A stretch of 64,000 nt of DNA from Oscillospiraceae bacterium (GTDB lineage: Bacteria > Bacillota > Clostridia > Oscillospirales > Oscillospiraceae), in contig WRAO01000005.1 of NCBI GenBank assembly GCA_009780175.1, positions 40,066 to 104,065 on the forward strand, read 5' to 3'. Position 1 is the first letter of the stretch; every line of letters starts with the position of its first letter. A program made the position numbers and the translations under genes. The notes below the pieces were generated by a model, which saw only the letters and a list, made by a program, of their open reading frames with translations, did no database searches and was not told the origin of the DNA. Below are positions 53,890-63,535 of the stretch, one piece after another.

Positions 53890-54948
53890 ATGTCGATTTG
53901 GTTCTTGCTCGTTCCACTACTGTCTTTGACAGGATTTGTTATCTCATATAGGCGAAACAAAATGAGCCTTATCCCCAGTTTCGCATTTAGCTTATTTTGG
54001 ATATCAGCCGTGGTGAGTTTAACAAGTTATTTAAATCCACTTGCGTACGACAACGGGAGCATAATCGCAAGAATTTTATTTTTGCTTATCATCGCCCCAA
54101 TTGTTTTAGTGGTCCTTCTTGGCATATATGCGCTGATTGTTATTTTACTAGTCAACGCTTACCATGTACTCAAAAAAGAAAGCAGATCCCTCTCCAATGC
54201 ATTGACTTTTCTCTTGGCCATCGGCTTAATTTGCTTTCTGGCCGCAGAATATTTAATGGAGGTGGTTTCCGTACCAAGGCCGCTCGGCACTTTTATTTTC
54301 TTCGCTTATGGTATGCTGCTTTTTTACTTTTTTCACTTTATACATTACGTCGTCGCAACGATTCTTTGCAATTTCTCACGTCCGAAATTAAATCAGCACT
54401 ATATTATCGTACCTGGCAGCGGCCTAATAGATGGCAAGGTTCCTCCACTGCTTGCCGGGCGAATGGATAAGGCAATATTATTTTATCATAAGCAGAGAAA
54501 AGAAACCGAAGCACCAAAGCTAGTCCTTTCCGGCGGCCAAGGGAGTGATGAACCAAGGCCGGAGGCTTTGGCAATGATGGAATATGCTCTATCGAAAGAT
54601 GTTGAGGCATGCGATATTTTGTTAGAAGATAAATCAAAAACGACATTGCAAAACATGATGTTTTCTAAAGAAATAATGGATACGCATTCCAAAGGCAAGC
54701 AATATAATTGCATTTACGCAACCAGTAATTACCATTTGCTTCGAACAGGAATCTACGCAAAAATGGTCGGGTTAAAAATAGAAGGCATCGGTTCGAAAAC
54801 CGCACTTTATTATTTGCCTAATGCGCTGATCCGCGAATATATTGCCTATATTGTCATGCACAAAAAGCGTAATATAGTATTTATTTTAATCACTTTTTTA
54901 TTTGTGTTTGTGTTAAATGTGGTTTTTTATGTATATGGTCTTCTGTAA
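53890..54948 (+). CDS. YdcF/SanA-like DUF218 membrane protein
   Basis: A 352-aa protein with about five N-terminal hydrophobic segments and a DUF218 domain from about residue 175 (YIIVPGSGLIDGKVPPLLAGRMDKAILFYH, LVLSGGQGSDEPRPEALAMMEYAL, TTLQNMMFS, and SNYHLLRTGIYA). DUF218 proteins relate to vancomycin resistance protein SanA and wall integrity. A C-terminal transmembrane helix follows. It is AT-rich compared with its neighbours. Confidence 0.85.
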   Translation: MSIWFLLVPLLSLTGFVISYRRNKMSLIPSFAFSLFWISAVVSLTSYLNPLAYDNGSIIARILFLLIIAPIVLVVLLGIYALIVILLVNAYHVLKKESRSLSNALTFLLAIGLICFLAAEYLMEVVSVPRPLGTFIFFAYGMLLFYFFHFIHYVVATILCNFSRPKLNQHYIIVPGSGLIDGKVPPLLAGRMDKAILFYHKQRKETEAPKLVLSGGQGSDEPRPEALAMMEYALSKDVEACDILLEDKSKTTLQNMMFSKEIMDTHSKGKQYNCIYATSNYHLLRTGIYAKMVGLKIEGIGSKTALYYLPNALIREYIAYIVMHKKRNIVFILITFLFVFVLNVVFYVYGLL

Positions 54949-54989
54949 AATAAAGAGAGAGCATTCAATTGCCCCTGACAAAACGAATG

Positions 54990-55026
54990 AGAGGATTTGG
55001 AATTTAGTTCCAAATCCTCTTTCCTC
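54990..55026 (+). terminator. Terminator after the YdcF-like gene
   Basis: AGAGGATTTGGAA/TTCCAAATCCTCT with a 5-nt loop. Confidence 0.85.
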
Positions 55027-55077
55027 TTATCTAATTTAACTAACGTGCAAGCATTTTAGCCGAAATCGGAGATCGCC

Positions 55078-55779
55078 TTACCCGCCCAAATACGCCTTCC
55101 GCACCGCATCACTCGCCAGCAGCGCCTTGGCATCGTCCGTGAGCACGATCTTCCCAGTCTCCAGTACATACCCGCGGTTCGCCACTTGAAGCGCCATATG
55201 CGCGTTTTGCTCCACCAGCAAAATCGTTGTACCCGCTCGATTCAGTTCGCCGATCATCTCAAAAATCTGCTCCACCAACAAGGGCGCAAGACCCATTGAG
55301 GGCTCATCCAGCATCAGCAGTCTCGGTTTAGACATCATCGCCCGGCCCATAACCAGCATCTGCTGTTCGCCGCCCGAAAGTGTCCCCGCAACTTGCTTCC
55401 GCCGTTCCAGCAGCCTCGGAAACTTCTTATATACCTGCTCAATGCGCTCCTGCATCGTAGCGGCCTGCTGGGTATAATGCCCCATTTCGAGGTTTTCCTG
55501 CACGCTCATCTGCAAAAACGCCCGCCGTCCCTCTGGCACATGCGCCAGACCACGCCGCACAATCGTATGAGACGCCATATGCCCAATCTCTTCCCCCGCA
55601 AAGGAGATCGACCCGGTTTTACTCCGGAGCAGGCCGGAAATGGTCTTGAGAATTGTACTCTTCCCCGCGCCGTTCGCTCCGATCAAGGTGACGACTTCAC
55701 CCTCATCTACATGGAAATTTACGTCCTTGATGGCATAGATATGCCCATAATAGACGTTCATATTATTCACTTTAAGCAT
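55078..55779 (-). CDS. livF: Branched-chain amino acid ABC transporter ATPase LivF
   Basis: A 233-aa ABC ATPase. Walker A GANGAGKST, signature LSGGEQQ, Walker B LLMLDEPSMGLAP and the His switch are present. The start at 55779 follows GGAGGTGGG and overlaps the livG stop by 8 nt. It is the last gene of the operon. Confidence 0.95.
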   Translation of the reverse strand: MLKVNNMNVYYGHIYAIKDVNFHVDEGEVVTLIGANGAGKSTILKTISGLLRSKTGSISFAGEEIGHMASHTIVRRGLAHVPEGRRAFLQMSVQENLEMGHYTQQAATMQERIEQVYKKFPRLLERRKQVAGTLSGGEQQMLVMGRAMMSKPRLLMLDEPSMGLAPLLVEQIFEMIGELNRAGTTILLVEQNAHMALQVANRGYVLETGKIVLTDDAKALLASDAVRKAYLGG

Positions 55780-56605
55780 GCGACCCACCTCCAGTCCCCA
55801 GATAAGCCTCAATGACTTTCGGATCTCTCTGGATTTCAGTAGGCGTGCCCTTCGCGATCAATTTCCCATAGTTGAGCACAGCCACACCCTCACAGATCCC
55901 CATAACCAGGTGCATATCGTGTTCGATGAGGAAGATGGCGATCTGGAACGTCTCCTGAATCTTCTTGATGTTTAACATCAGATGTTCCGTCTCATTTGGG
56001 TTCATACCCGCCGCCGGCTCATCGAGGAGCAGCACCGCCGGATTCGTCGCCAGCGCCCGCACAATCTCGAGACGACGCTGCGCCCCGTAAGACAAACTCC
56101 CCGCCTTATTGTTCGCCACATCCTGCATATCGAAAATAGACAGCAACTCAATAGCCCGCTCTCTGGCAATCCGCTCAGCCCGCCAATAACCCGGCAGACG
56201 GAACAGCGCCTCCGTCAAACGATAGTCCATACCGTTGTGCAGCCCCACCAACACATTCTCCAACACTGTGAGTTCTTTAAACAGCCGGATATTCTGAAAC
56301 GTCCGCGCAAGCCCGGCCTTGTTGGCCTGGATGGTGGTCATATACTTCGTATCCTTACCCTCCAGATACATCGACCCGCGCGTGGGCTGATACACCTTCG
56401 TAAGCAAGTTAAAAATCGTCGTCTTTCCCGCACCGTTCGGACCGATCAGACCGCAAATCTCCGTCGGGGCAATGGTGAGGTTAAAGTCATTCACCGCAGT
56501 CAACCCGCCAAAGTCGATTCCAAGGCCGACACATTCGAGTACCGGACGTTTGTCCTGGTCGCGCTCCGGAATAAAAGGCGCTCTTGGATCATTTTTATTA
56601 GCCAA
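55772..56605 (-). CDS. livG: Branched-chain amino acid ABC transporter ATPase LivG
   Basis: A 277-aa ABC ATPase. Walker A is GPNGAGKTTIFN, signature LSYGAQRR, Walker B LLLDEPAAGMNP. The family-typical insert (LARTFQNIRLFKELTVLENVLVG) is present. The TTG at 56605 after GGGGGGCGAGG is the best start; the open frame extends to 56695 inside livM. It has an N-terminal extension of about 25 residues (NDPRAPFIPERDQDKRP). Confidence 0.93.
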   Translation of the reverse strand: MANKNDPRAPFIPERDQDKRPVLECVGLGIDFGGLTAVNDFNLTIAPTEICGLIGPNGAGKTTIFNLLTKVYQPTRGSMYLEGKDTKYMTTIQANKAGLARTFQNIRLFKELTVLENVLVGLHNGMDYRLTEALFRLPGYWRAERIARERAIELLSIFDMQDVANNKAGSLSYGAQRRLEIVRALATNPAVLLLDEPAAGMNPNETEHLMLNIKKIQETFQIAIFLIEHDMHLVMGICEGVAVLNYGKLIAKGTPTEIQRDPKVIEAYLGTGGGSHA

Positions 56606-57674
56606 TGTCCTCGCCCCCCTTCTTTGCGCGTCCTCTTGTAAAGAAGCGAACGATATTCTCCAAAATCCTGGAAAGGGAGAAGTCGTAGTTACCAAACAGA
56701 CCCCTCGGTTTGAAAATCATCACGATAATGAGCAGCACCGCATAGACGATCAAACGGTTCGCCGCAGCCCAAGTTGCCGCAGGCGCAAGCCACTGCATCC
56801 ATGATGGCCATCCCTGAACCAGAGGCGGAACACCCTGCATCATAATCGGGAAACTAATCAGAACTGCGGCACCAACTACACTGCCGATCATCGAACCCAT
56901 TCCGCCGAGCACAACGATCATCAGAATGTCGATGCTTCTCATAAAGTTAAAATCGCCCGGCACCAGTATCCCGAGCCGCCCCGCAAAGAGCACCCCGGCA
57001 ACCCCCGCAAAAAACGCGGACACCGCGAAAGCCATAACCTTGTAATACGTCGTATTGATCCCGCAACTCTCCGCCGCGATCTCATTCTCCCGGATGGACA
57101 AAATCGCCCGCCCATGCCGACTTTTCATCAGCATATGAATCGCCACGCAGGTAATAATTACGCAGACATAGACCAGAATGAAAGAGGTATGCCGCGGAAT
57201 CCCAATCAAGCCCATCGCACCGCCTGTAAGACCGAGCGGATTGTTGTTGATTACCACGCGGATCATCTCGCCAAAGCCAAGCGTAATAATCGCCAAATAG
57301 TCTCCCCGGAGCCGAAGCGCTGGAATTCCGATTATAATCCCAAAAATCGCCGCGACCACGCCGCCCGTCAAAAGGCCTCCAACAATGGAGAGCTCCGTTG
57401 GCATAAATCCGGTATTGCGCCAGAACAGAGCGCCCGCATAGGCCCCCACGGCCATAAACCCGGCATGGCCCAGCGGCAGCTGCCCCAAATAGCCCGTGAC
57501 CAGGTTAAGCGACACCGCCAGCATAATAAAAATACCCACTTGCGTCACATTATCGACCTGCGCGCGCGGCAAAACGCCGCTCTGCAGCAACATGTTCCCA
57601 AAATAGAGGAACAAGACAAGCAGAACCGCATTGATGCCATACCGCACTGGCATAGGGATCGTAAACTGTTTCAT
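56598..57674 (-). CDS. livM: Branched-chain amino acid ABC transporter permease LivM
   Basis: A 358-aa permease with about ten hydrophobic segments. The conserved BPD_transp_2 blocks (GYLGQLPLGHAGFMAVGAYAGA; RLRGDYLAIITLGFGEMIRVVINN; SIDILMIVVLGGMGSMIGSVVGA) are clear. ATG 57674 follows GGGGGGA. It pairs with LivH. Confidence 0.94.
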   Translation of the reverse strand: MKQFTIPMPVRYGINAVLLVLFLYFGNMLLQSGVLPRAQVDNVTQVGIFIMLAVSLNLVTGYLGQLPLGHAGFMAVGAYAGALFWRNTGFMPTELSIVGGLLTGGVVAAIFGIIIGIPALRLRGDYLAIITLGFGEMIRVVINNNPLGLTGGAMGLIGIPRHTSFILVYVCVIITCVAIHMLMKSRHGRAILSIRENEIAAESCGINTTYYKVMAFAVSAFFAGVAGVLFAGRLGILVPGDFNFMRSIDILMIVVLGGMGSMIGSVVGAAVLISFPIMMQGVPPLVQGWPSWMQWLAPAATWAAANRLIVYAVLLIIVMIFKPRGLFGNYDFSLSRILENIVRFFTRGRAKKGGEDIG

Positions 57675-57686
57675 CACAAATCCCCC

Positions 57687-58577
57687 CTATACCTTTTCCA
57701 TCATGGGTCGTCCCATGATTCCGGTCGGCTTTACCATGAGCACGATAATCAAGATCAAAAACACCGCGCCGTCTCTCAAATGCCCGAAGCCAACCGTAAT
57801 AACTGCCACTTCCAAGAGCGCAATGAGATAGCCGCCCAGCATCGTCCCGGGGATCGACCCGATCCCACCGAGTACGGCGGCGACAAATGCCCGCATTCCG
57901 AGCATCAACCCGATGGTAGGCATGATGATCTGAAACTGCGCGCTATAGAGCAATGCGCCGACACCGGCAAGCGCCGCGCCAACAGCAAAGGTAAAGGAGA
58001 TGATGTGGTTCACATTGATACCCATGAGTTGAGCCGCACCCGCGTCCTCACTCACCGCACGCATCGCCTTGCCCAGTCTCGTTCTCTGCACCAAAAGCGT
58101 AAGCGTAACCATGGAAATAACAGTGATAACCAGGGTCATAATCGAAATATAGGAAATCCGAAGATCCCCCAGATAAACCGCACCCAGCGGGAACAGTCTA
58201 TAGGCCGGGAACGGCATTGGATCGGCCCCAAACCAATATTGCGCCAAATTCTGCAACAAAATCGAAATACCGATCGCCGTGATGAGGAGCGACAGACGCG
58301 GCGCAGTACGAAGCGGCGTATAAGCCAACTTCTCAATCACAACCGCAAGCAAGGCACAGCCCGCAATCGTAACCACGGCGGCAAGCACCGGCGGCATCCA
58401 AACGGCAGCCAGGGCAAATATCCCAATATACCCACCCACCATGATGAGATCACCATGGGCAAAGTTGAGCAGCTTGACGATGCCGTATACCATGGTATAC
58501 CCGAGGGCCACCAGCGCATAGATCGACCCCAATTCGAGTGCGTTCATCAGCTGCAAAATCAGCAATGTAATATCCAA
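57687..58577 (-). CDS. livH: Branched-chain amino acid ABC transporter permease LivH
   Basis: A 296-aa permease (ALGYTMVYGIVKLLNFAHGDLIMVGGYIG and AAVLGGIGSIPGTMLGGYLI are diagnostic). It starts at TTG (58577), 12 nt after AGAGGG, which may lower its expression relative to the binding protein. It follows livJ across a leader with two hairpins. Confidence 0.94.
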   Translation of the reverse strand: MDITLLILQLMNALELGSIYALVALGYTMVYGIVKLLNFAHGDLIMVGGYIGIFALAAVWMPPVLAAVVTIAGCALLAVVIEKLAYTPLRTAPRLSLLITAIGISILLQNLAQYWFGADPMPFPAYRLFPLGAVYLGDLRISYISIMTLVITVISMVTLTLLVQRTRLGKAMRAVSEDAGAAQLMGINVNHIISFTFAVGAALAGVGALLYSAQFQIIMPTIGLMLGMRAFVAAVLGGIGSIPGTMLGGYLIALLEVAVITVGFGHLRDGAVFLILIIVLMVKPTGIMGRPMMEKV

Positions 58578-58607
58578 AATTCACACTACCCTCTCTTCAA
58601 AGTACTC

Positions 58608-58653
58608 TAGCACTGAGAAAAAACACTCCAAAAAGTGCCTTTTCTCAGTGCTA
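58608..58653 (-). promoter_or_regulatory. Hairpin in the livJ-livH gap, possible partial terminator
   Basis: TAGCACTGAGAAAA pairs with TTTTCTCAGTGCTA; a further hairpin (GCATCCCAAGGGAG/CTCCCTTGGGATGC) lies at 58693-58725. Such structures usually stabilise binding-protein mRNA and limit read-through into the rest of the operon. Confidence 0.6.
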
Positions 58654-58750
58654 AACAAGTCCATCCTGAAAACTTGGCCCAAACGCCGAGGTGCATCCCA
58701 AGGGAGAAAGCCTCCCTTGGGATGCGCACATCGGGGAAAATCGTTATAGC

Positions 58751-59989
58751 TTAGAAGTAGCCCCAGAATCTCTCTTGACCGTTTTCAATCGTCAGGATAA
58801 CGGCGGTCTTGATCGGGTTGTTCAGATGGTCAAATGTGATGTGGCCTGTGACGCCAACCAAATCCGTCGCAGCCATGTGAGCGATGACAGAATCACTAAA
58901 TCCTGCGTCATCCGGTGCGAAACCGTCTGCAATCGCAGCTTCGATCGCGGCGATGAGGATCATCGCGGCGTCATAAGCTTGGGCGGCAAACATGTTCGGC
59001 GCAAAACCGTTCGCGGCTTCGAAATCGGCGATGAAGTTTTGCACCAGCGGATCATCAACGTCAGGCGAGAAACCAGTGAGGAAGAAAGACCCCTCAATGG
59101 AAGACGGATCTGTCATGAAGTCCAGAATCGTCGCCCAACCATCTGCGCCGAGCAGAACGGTGTCAAGGCCAGCGGCAACACTCTGCGGTCCGATCAGGGC
59201 AATGTCCTGATAGTAGGCGGGAATAAAGAGCACATCCGGGTTCTGTCTTGCAATGTTGGTAAGCTGGCTGCGGAAGTCTACAACGCCCACTTGGAATGTC
59301 TCGATCGCTACGATCTCGAGGCCGAGTTCATTTGCGCGAGCTTCGAAGGCTTGCATCAGACCGATCGAGTAGTCCACTTCATTGTTGAAGAGGATCGCAA
59401 CAGTCTCAGCGCCTACGATTTCATAGGCGAAATCCGCCATCTTCTGGCCCTGGAAGGGGTCAATGAAGCAGGAACGGAACATGTTGGTGAACACGCGGCC
59501 CGTGTTTGCGTCTACGGTAACATTTGCGTGTGTAGAAGTCGCTGTAATCATGGGCATATTGTCTTCATATGCAAGGGGCACAACAGCCATGGTCACGCCG
59601 CTGGTCACAGCGCCGATGATGGCGTGTACACCGCGATCAACCAGGTCAAAGTAACCGGCAACGCCGAGCGTCGCTTGGCCTTCTTCGTCAAAGATTTCAA
59701 GGCGAATTTGAAGCCCACCCCGTGCATTGAACTGATCGACATAGAGTTGAATACCGGCGAGGTTCGCTGTGCCGAACTGCGCAACAGGTCCGGTCAGGGG
59801 TCCCAGAGAGCCAATTACAACTTCGGTAACCTCTGCTGGGCCGCCACCGTTCGTCGGGGGCTGAGGTGCTGCCGGAGTTGGCGTTGCGGCTGGCGGTTGC
59901 GGCTGTGCCGGACCAGCACACGCTGCGACCAGGCCCACAACGAGGAGAACCGCCACCAAGAGAGCTAATACGCGATACTTCTTTGTCAT
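58751..59989 (-). CDS. livJ: Branched-chain amino acid binding lipoprotein LivJ
   Basis: A 412-aa lipoprotein: the signal peptide ends in VVGLVAACAG, followed by a Pro/Thr linker and a periplasmic-binding (type 1) fold (GSLGPLTGPVAQFGTANLAGIQLYVDQFNARGG; PMITATSTHANVTV). It captures leucine, isoleucine, valine or related substrates. ATG 59989 follows GGAGGAAAC. It is the first gene of the operon. Confidence 0.94.
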   Translation of the reverse strand: MTKKYRVLALLVAVLLVVGLVAACAGPAQPQPPAATPTPAAPQPPTNGGGPAEVTEVVIGSLGPLTGPVAQFGTANLAGIQLYVDQFNARGGLQIRLEIFDEEGQATLGVAGYFDLVDRGVHAIIGAVTSGVTMAVVPLAYEDNMPMITATSTHANVTVDANTGRVFTNMFRSCFIDPFQGQKMADFAYEIVGAETVAILFNNEVDYSIGLMQAFEARANELGLEIVAIETFQVGVVDFRSQLTNIARQNPDVLFIPAYYQDIALIGPQSVAAGLDTVLLGADGWATILDFMTDPSSIEGSFFLTGFSPDVDDPLVQNFIADFEAANGFAPNMFAAQAYDAAMILIAAIEAAIADGFAPDDAGFSDSVIAHMAATDLVGVTGHITFDHLNNPIKTAVILTIENGQERFWGYF

Positions 59990-60071
59990 TTTCGTTTCCT
60001 CCTTCATAGAATGATTGATTAGGTAGATCTCATTTTTTCCAACATCGTACCAAGGCACTCATGTTACGGTA

Positions 60072-60100
60072 ATTATAGTGATTTACCTACCAAAAGTCAA
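60072..60100 (-). promoter_or_regulatory. Promoter of livJHMGF
   Basis: TTGACT (60095-60100), 17-nt spacer, TATAAT (60072-60077) on the minus strand. The rest of 59990-60303 holds only terminator hairpins. Confidence 0.85.
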
Positions 60101-60175
60101 GTAGTCATTTCGGCATACTTATCTAAAATGCGCCCGCATTATTGTTCATTTTCACCAACATCAAAAGATATAAAG

Positions 60176-60290
60176 AAAAGAGGCCGCTGGCAATGGCCTC
60201 TTCTTAAAATGCAATGTGTGCAAAAATAACGAGCAACCGAGTCGATCACCCCTCCCGGAAACACAAAAGAGGCCGCTTTTGGCGGCCTCT
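60176..60290 (-). terminator. Tandem terminator hairpins upstream of the liv operon
   Basis: AGAGGCCGC/GCGGCCTCT (60268-60290) is the terminator of the Cys-rich gene; a second AAGAGGCC/GGCCTCTT (60178-60202) shares its sequence and looks like a diverged duplicate. Confidence 0.75.
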
Positions 60291-60303
60291 CAAACAGAAC
60301 TTC

Positions 60304-61131
60304 CTAGCGATACAGCGTCGCTTTCGCCTCTCTGTAGTTATCCGACGACTCAATCGTATCCGGCGGGAAAAACTCATCCACAGGGAAACTGATCTTCGAG
60401 AACAAAGAACAGGGATCTTCCTCCCCCGTCCCGATGCACTCTTTCTCCGGCAAGCAGTAATCATAGGCCGGCATCAGCAGTTGAGAGTCGCGTTCCAGAC
60501 GCACGATGGAGAACTGGCCCAGTGTCACATAAACTCTCCGGCTATCGCCTCCCATCATGAGCTCACAGCCAAACGCATCCCGAATACAGCGCGGAATCTC
60601 CGTGATCTCACAATCACAGCGATGGTCGCAGACATCCACAACCTTCATGCCAAGAATGATGGGGTCCACCGCCTCAACAACCGCAGTGGGCAGATTGGTC
60701 TTCGCGAGACACTGCTCATCCAAACCGCCGACCACCGTGTCAGACGTGAATATCTTGGCGTTGCCCTCGCTGCCGAAGAGGATCACCCGCTTATCAAACA
60801 CCGCAAGCCCCGTAATCGGACTGCTCTTGTTGATTAAGGCAAAAGCCTCTCCCCGAATCTTATAGTAGTAGCGGAGATCCACCGTATAGAACCCCCGATT
60901 GAAGGTGATCTCTTCCACGTCCGTCGTGACGTAGAGCAGTTCCGCCGATTTTGCGCGCACACTGATCGCGCCTTCTATGTACCTCTGGGACTCCGCCGAG
61001 GGGTAAAACCGCAAATCTTCAATGCAGTCTTTGTCCTTGCAGGAGTCAAAAATCTTCCGTGTATGAATGCAGACGGCCTCTTTGATGCAGTCCCTATCTC
61101 GCACCGGACCGGGCAAAACTCGATCAGGCAT
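60304..61131 (-). CDS. Conserved clostridial Cys-rich protein
   Basis: A 275-aa protein beginning MPDRVLPGPVRDRDCIKEAVCIHTRKIFDS and containing repeated Cys pairs (CKDKDCIED, CDHRCDCEITEIPRC, DYCLPEKEC). There is no signal peptide. Similar proteins with the DSCxDKDC motif occur in many spore-forming Clostridia as hypotheticals; a spore-surface role is a guess. The ATG at 61131 follows GGAGG; a longer open frame to 61326 would overlap the YciI gene and is rejected. Confidence 0.8.
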   Translation of the reverse strand: MPDRVLPGPVRDRDCIKEAVCIHTRKIFDSCKDKDCIEDLRFYPSAESQRYIEGAISVRAKSAELLYVTTDVEEITFNRGFYTVDLRYYYKIRGEAFALINKSSPITGLAVFDKRVILFGSEGNAKIFTSDTVVGGLDEQCLAKTNLPTAVVEAVDPIILGMKVVDVCDHRCDCEITEIPRCIRDAFGCELMMGGDSRRVYVTLGQFSIVRLERDSQLLMPAYDYCLPEKECIGTGEEDPCSLFSKISFPVDEFFPPDTIESSDNYREAKATLYR

Positions 61132-61309
61132 TGGGTTATAACCTCCTTGAATGTAGTACGAAACTAGTAGCTTCGTTACAGTGTATGTGAATATCCAAAG
61201 ATATGTGAAAATGATCGCATACAGCACTTCGTGCCGAGCGCAAACAGCTTGTGATCGAATCAAAATTCTGATATGCTGAGCAAAACAAAAACAGAAAGGT
61301 GGCACCCCC

Positions 61310-61618
61310 ATGCGTTTTGCCCTCATCGCCTTCGACTACACAGACAGCGACGCCCCAGCCTGCCGAAAAGAAGTCAGACCAAGACATAAAGAAATCCAAA
61401 AAGAATTCAAAGCCGCCGATACACTGAAATATTGCGGGGGCCTCCTCAATGCCGATGGCGTCACCATCGGCTCTCTCATGCTCCATGACTACCCTTCCGA
61501 AGAAGCCCTCAGAGCCGACTTCCTCGCCCGAGAGCCCTACGCCCTAGAAGGCGTTTGGGAAACTATCCACATCTACCCCCACATCCCGGCGGATCCGCTG
61601 TTTACGGATGTGCTGTAA
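61310..61618 (+). CDS. YciI-family protein
   Basis: A 102-aa dimeric alpha-beta barrel protein. The middle GGLLNADGVTIGSLMLHDYPSEEALRADFLAREPYAL and the conserved His/Asp pattern fit YciI-like proteins, thought to act on small aromatic substrates. The start follows AAAGGTGG. Confidence 0.85.
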   Translation: MRFALIAFDYTDSDAPACRKEVRPRHKEIQKEFKAADTLKYCGGLLNADGVTIGSLMLHDYPSEEALRADFLAREPYALEGVWETIHIYPHIPADPLFTDVL

Positions 61619-61709
61619 TACGCCATAAAGACCTTCGCCAACGGCGAAAAAACTTTTTGCCGACGGGGATGCGCGCTAGTGTGCGACCAGAGGCAAAAAA
61701 CAGAATACC

Positions 61710-61744
61710 AAAGGGGCTTTGGAATTCACTTCCAAAGCCCCTTT
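61710..61744. terminator. Bidirectional terminator
   Basis: AAAGGGGCTTTGGAA/TTCCAAAGCCCCTTT with a 5-nt loop, between the convergent YciI and DUF3048 genes. Confidence 0.85.
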
Positions 61745-61785
61745 CACTTTATTTGTCCAAAACAAATACAAGCATTTGCTTTGAT

Positions 61786-62877
61786 TTATGTAATCGTCAC
61801 TTCACCCGTATTCACATTGATAATATTCACATAGGTCTGCCCCACCGCAAGTTCCAAGGGCGTACCATCCATCAGCGTATACAGAAACGGCTCACTATGG
61901 CTCCCCTTCGTCCAAAGAATCGGCACTACATACCCGCCGGAGATAAAATACCCCTCCCCGCCGAGATTCAAATTCACCCCGAGACGCCCATAATTATCCG
62001 CGACCCAGAACGTGGCGTAGAGCACCAACACATTCCGCACCTGAAGCTGCTCACCCGTCGCGCCGTCAATATGCGGATTGCTGAACTGGCTCACACGATA
62101 TAGCCCAGTCTCCTCATCAAAGGTAAATACCCCTGTCTTCACATTCGAAAACCGCACCGTGACCTCATGGGCCGCCTGTCCGTCCATCGGCGCCGCGTCA
62201 TACACAAACACAAGCCCCGTATCAAACCCGTCCTGATGCTCCATCCGGAAATTATGATTCCCAATATTCGCAAGCAACAACTCGCTCGACGTCATGAGGC
62301 TATGCTCAAAACCAGCCCGATTCGCGCGGCCCTGATCCCGGAAAAACTCCCGCCCAGACCCTAAAACACCGTCAATATGGGGTACACCCCGATTCCGCGC
62401 CGCCGCATACCCCGCCGGACTGCCGCCAGCAAACACAAAAATCGCGTCATGCGCCTGCACAATGTCCACGAAATAGTCCCGCACACTGCGCACCGGCCCG
62501 ATCACGCCGACGTCTTCCATGTCCTGAAACACCGCCAAAATCCGCGTGATCCCGCCCTCTACAGGGAGTTCATAGATAATATCCGCCCGGCTAAGCCCGT
62601 CCTGCGGCAGCGCCAATTGGAGATTGTTCAACAAAATCGCAAACGGTCGCTGCGTGCTGATATCCTCCTCAACCGGCTCACCAGTAAGCGGATTTCTCGG
62701 GCCTGTCCATGGAGTCGGGGTCGGTTCAGGCGTTGGCTCCGGCGTCGGGGTGGGACGCGGCGTCGCCGTAGGCGTAGGCACCGGCGTCGGTGTCGGCTCC
62801 TCCGCACCGCCGCCGCAGGCCGCCAAAAACAGGACTAAAAAAACCAGGACCAAAGCCCCAAATCGCTTCATCGACAT
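61786..62877 (-). CDS. DUF3048 (YerB-like) lipoprotein
   Basis: A 363-aa lipoprotein. The lipobox VLFLAACGG is followed by a TPTP/EPTP linker (about 30-60), then two DUF3048 halves (NPLTGEPVEED ... RPFAILLNNLQLALPQDGLSRADIIYELPVEGGITRILAVFQ; IGPVRSVRDYFVDI). DUF3048 proteins are common in Firmicutes, of unknown function. A wall or surface role is inferred from anchoring. Confidence 0.9.
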   Translation of the reverse strand: MSMKRFGALVLVFLVLFLAACGGGAEEPTPTPVPTPTATPRPTPTPEPTPEPTPTPWTGPRNPLTGEPVEEDISTQRPFAILLNNLQLALPQDGLSRADIIYELPVEGGITRILAVFQDMEDVGVIGPVRSVRDYFVDIVQAHDAIFVFAGGSPAGYAAARNRGVPHIDGVLGSGREFFRDQGRANRAGFEHSLMTSSELLLANIGNHNFRMEHQDGFDTGLVFVYDAAPMDGQAAHEVTVRFSNVKTGVFTFDEETGLYRVSQFSNPHIDGATGEQLQVRNVLVLYATFWVADNYGRLGVNLNLGGEGYFISGGYVVPILWTKGSHSEPFLYTLMDGTPLELAVGQTYVNIINVNTGEVTIT

Positions 62878-63007
62878 AGTTGTCTCCTTTGTATCGCCCC
62901 AAATCGGGCCTTATTATTCTACCATTCGACCAATTTCATGTCAACCGCTTTACCCCTTGGACAAAGTGTATTATAATAAGAGCAAACATATGAGGGGAGG
63001 TCTTCTC

Positions 63008-63535
63008 TTGGAACGTTTCGGATTTATCCACGACAAACTAGAAATCAAGCTCCTCATCCTATTCATCCTAGCCCGACTGGAAGATAAGGTCGACCTAGAC
63101 ACCCTCACCGACCTCACCCTCTGCGACGCCGGCATCACCTACTTCGCCGTCGCCGAGTGCGTCTCCGAACTCAAAGAAACCGACCACCTCACCGAAGAAT
63201 CCGGCCTGATCCAAATCACCGAAAAAGGCCGTCGCAACGGGCGCATCAACGAAGGCAGCATCCCCCAATCCGTCCGCCGCAAAGCGGAGGAAAAGGCAAT
63301 CGCCCTCGCCCAAACCCAACGCCGCCGCGCCATGATAAAAACCGAAATCCTCCCCCAACCGCAAATCGGCTTCACTGTAAAACTCTCCCTCAGCGACGGC
63401 CTAGACCAAATCCTCGCCCTGGAACTCTATGCCGCAACCGAGGCTCAGGCCAAAACCCTGGCAGACAACTTCAAAAAACGCGCCGAACAAATCCACGGCA
63501 AACTCATAGAAGCCCTCACGGAAGAGACGCCATGA
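63008..63535 (+). CDS. DUF4364-family protein
   Basis: A 175-aa winged-helix-like protein (LDTLTDLTLCDAGITYFAVAECVSELKETDHLTEE; ITEKGRRNG). It starts at TTG (63008), 5-6 nt after AGGGGAGG; the frame extends upstream antisense to DUF3048. Function unknown, possibly transcription related. The stop overlaps the next start (ATGA). Confidence 0.85.
   Translation: MERFGFIHDKLEIKLLILFILARLEDKVDLDTLTDLTLCDAGITYFAVAECVSELKETDHLTEESGLIQITEKGRRNGRINEGSIPQSVRRKAEEKAIALAQTQRRRAMIKTEILPQPQIGFTVKLSLSDGLDQILALELYAATEAQAKTLADNFKKRAEQIHGKLIEALTEETP

Noticed and set aside
57114..58610. 498-codon open frame on the plus strand
   Set aside because: It is antisense to livM and livH, which have clear family motifs.
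58691..59968. 425-codon open frame on the plus strand
   Set aside because: It is antisense to livJ; no ribosome site.
62700..62800. Possible tandem repeat array
   Set aside because: The repeated triplets encode the TPTP/EPTP linker of the DUF3048 lipoprotein, a simple protein linker; no CRISPR-like spacing exists here or elsewhere in the window.
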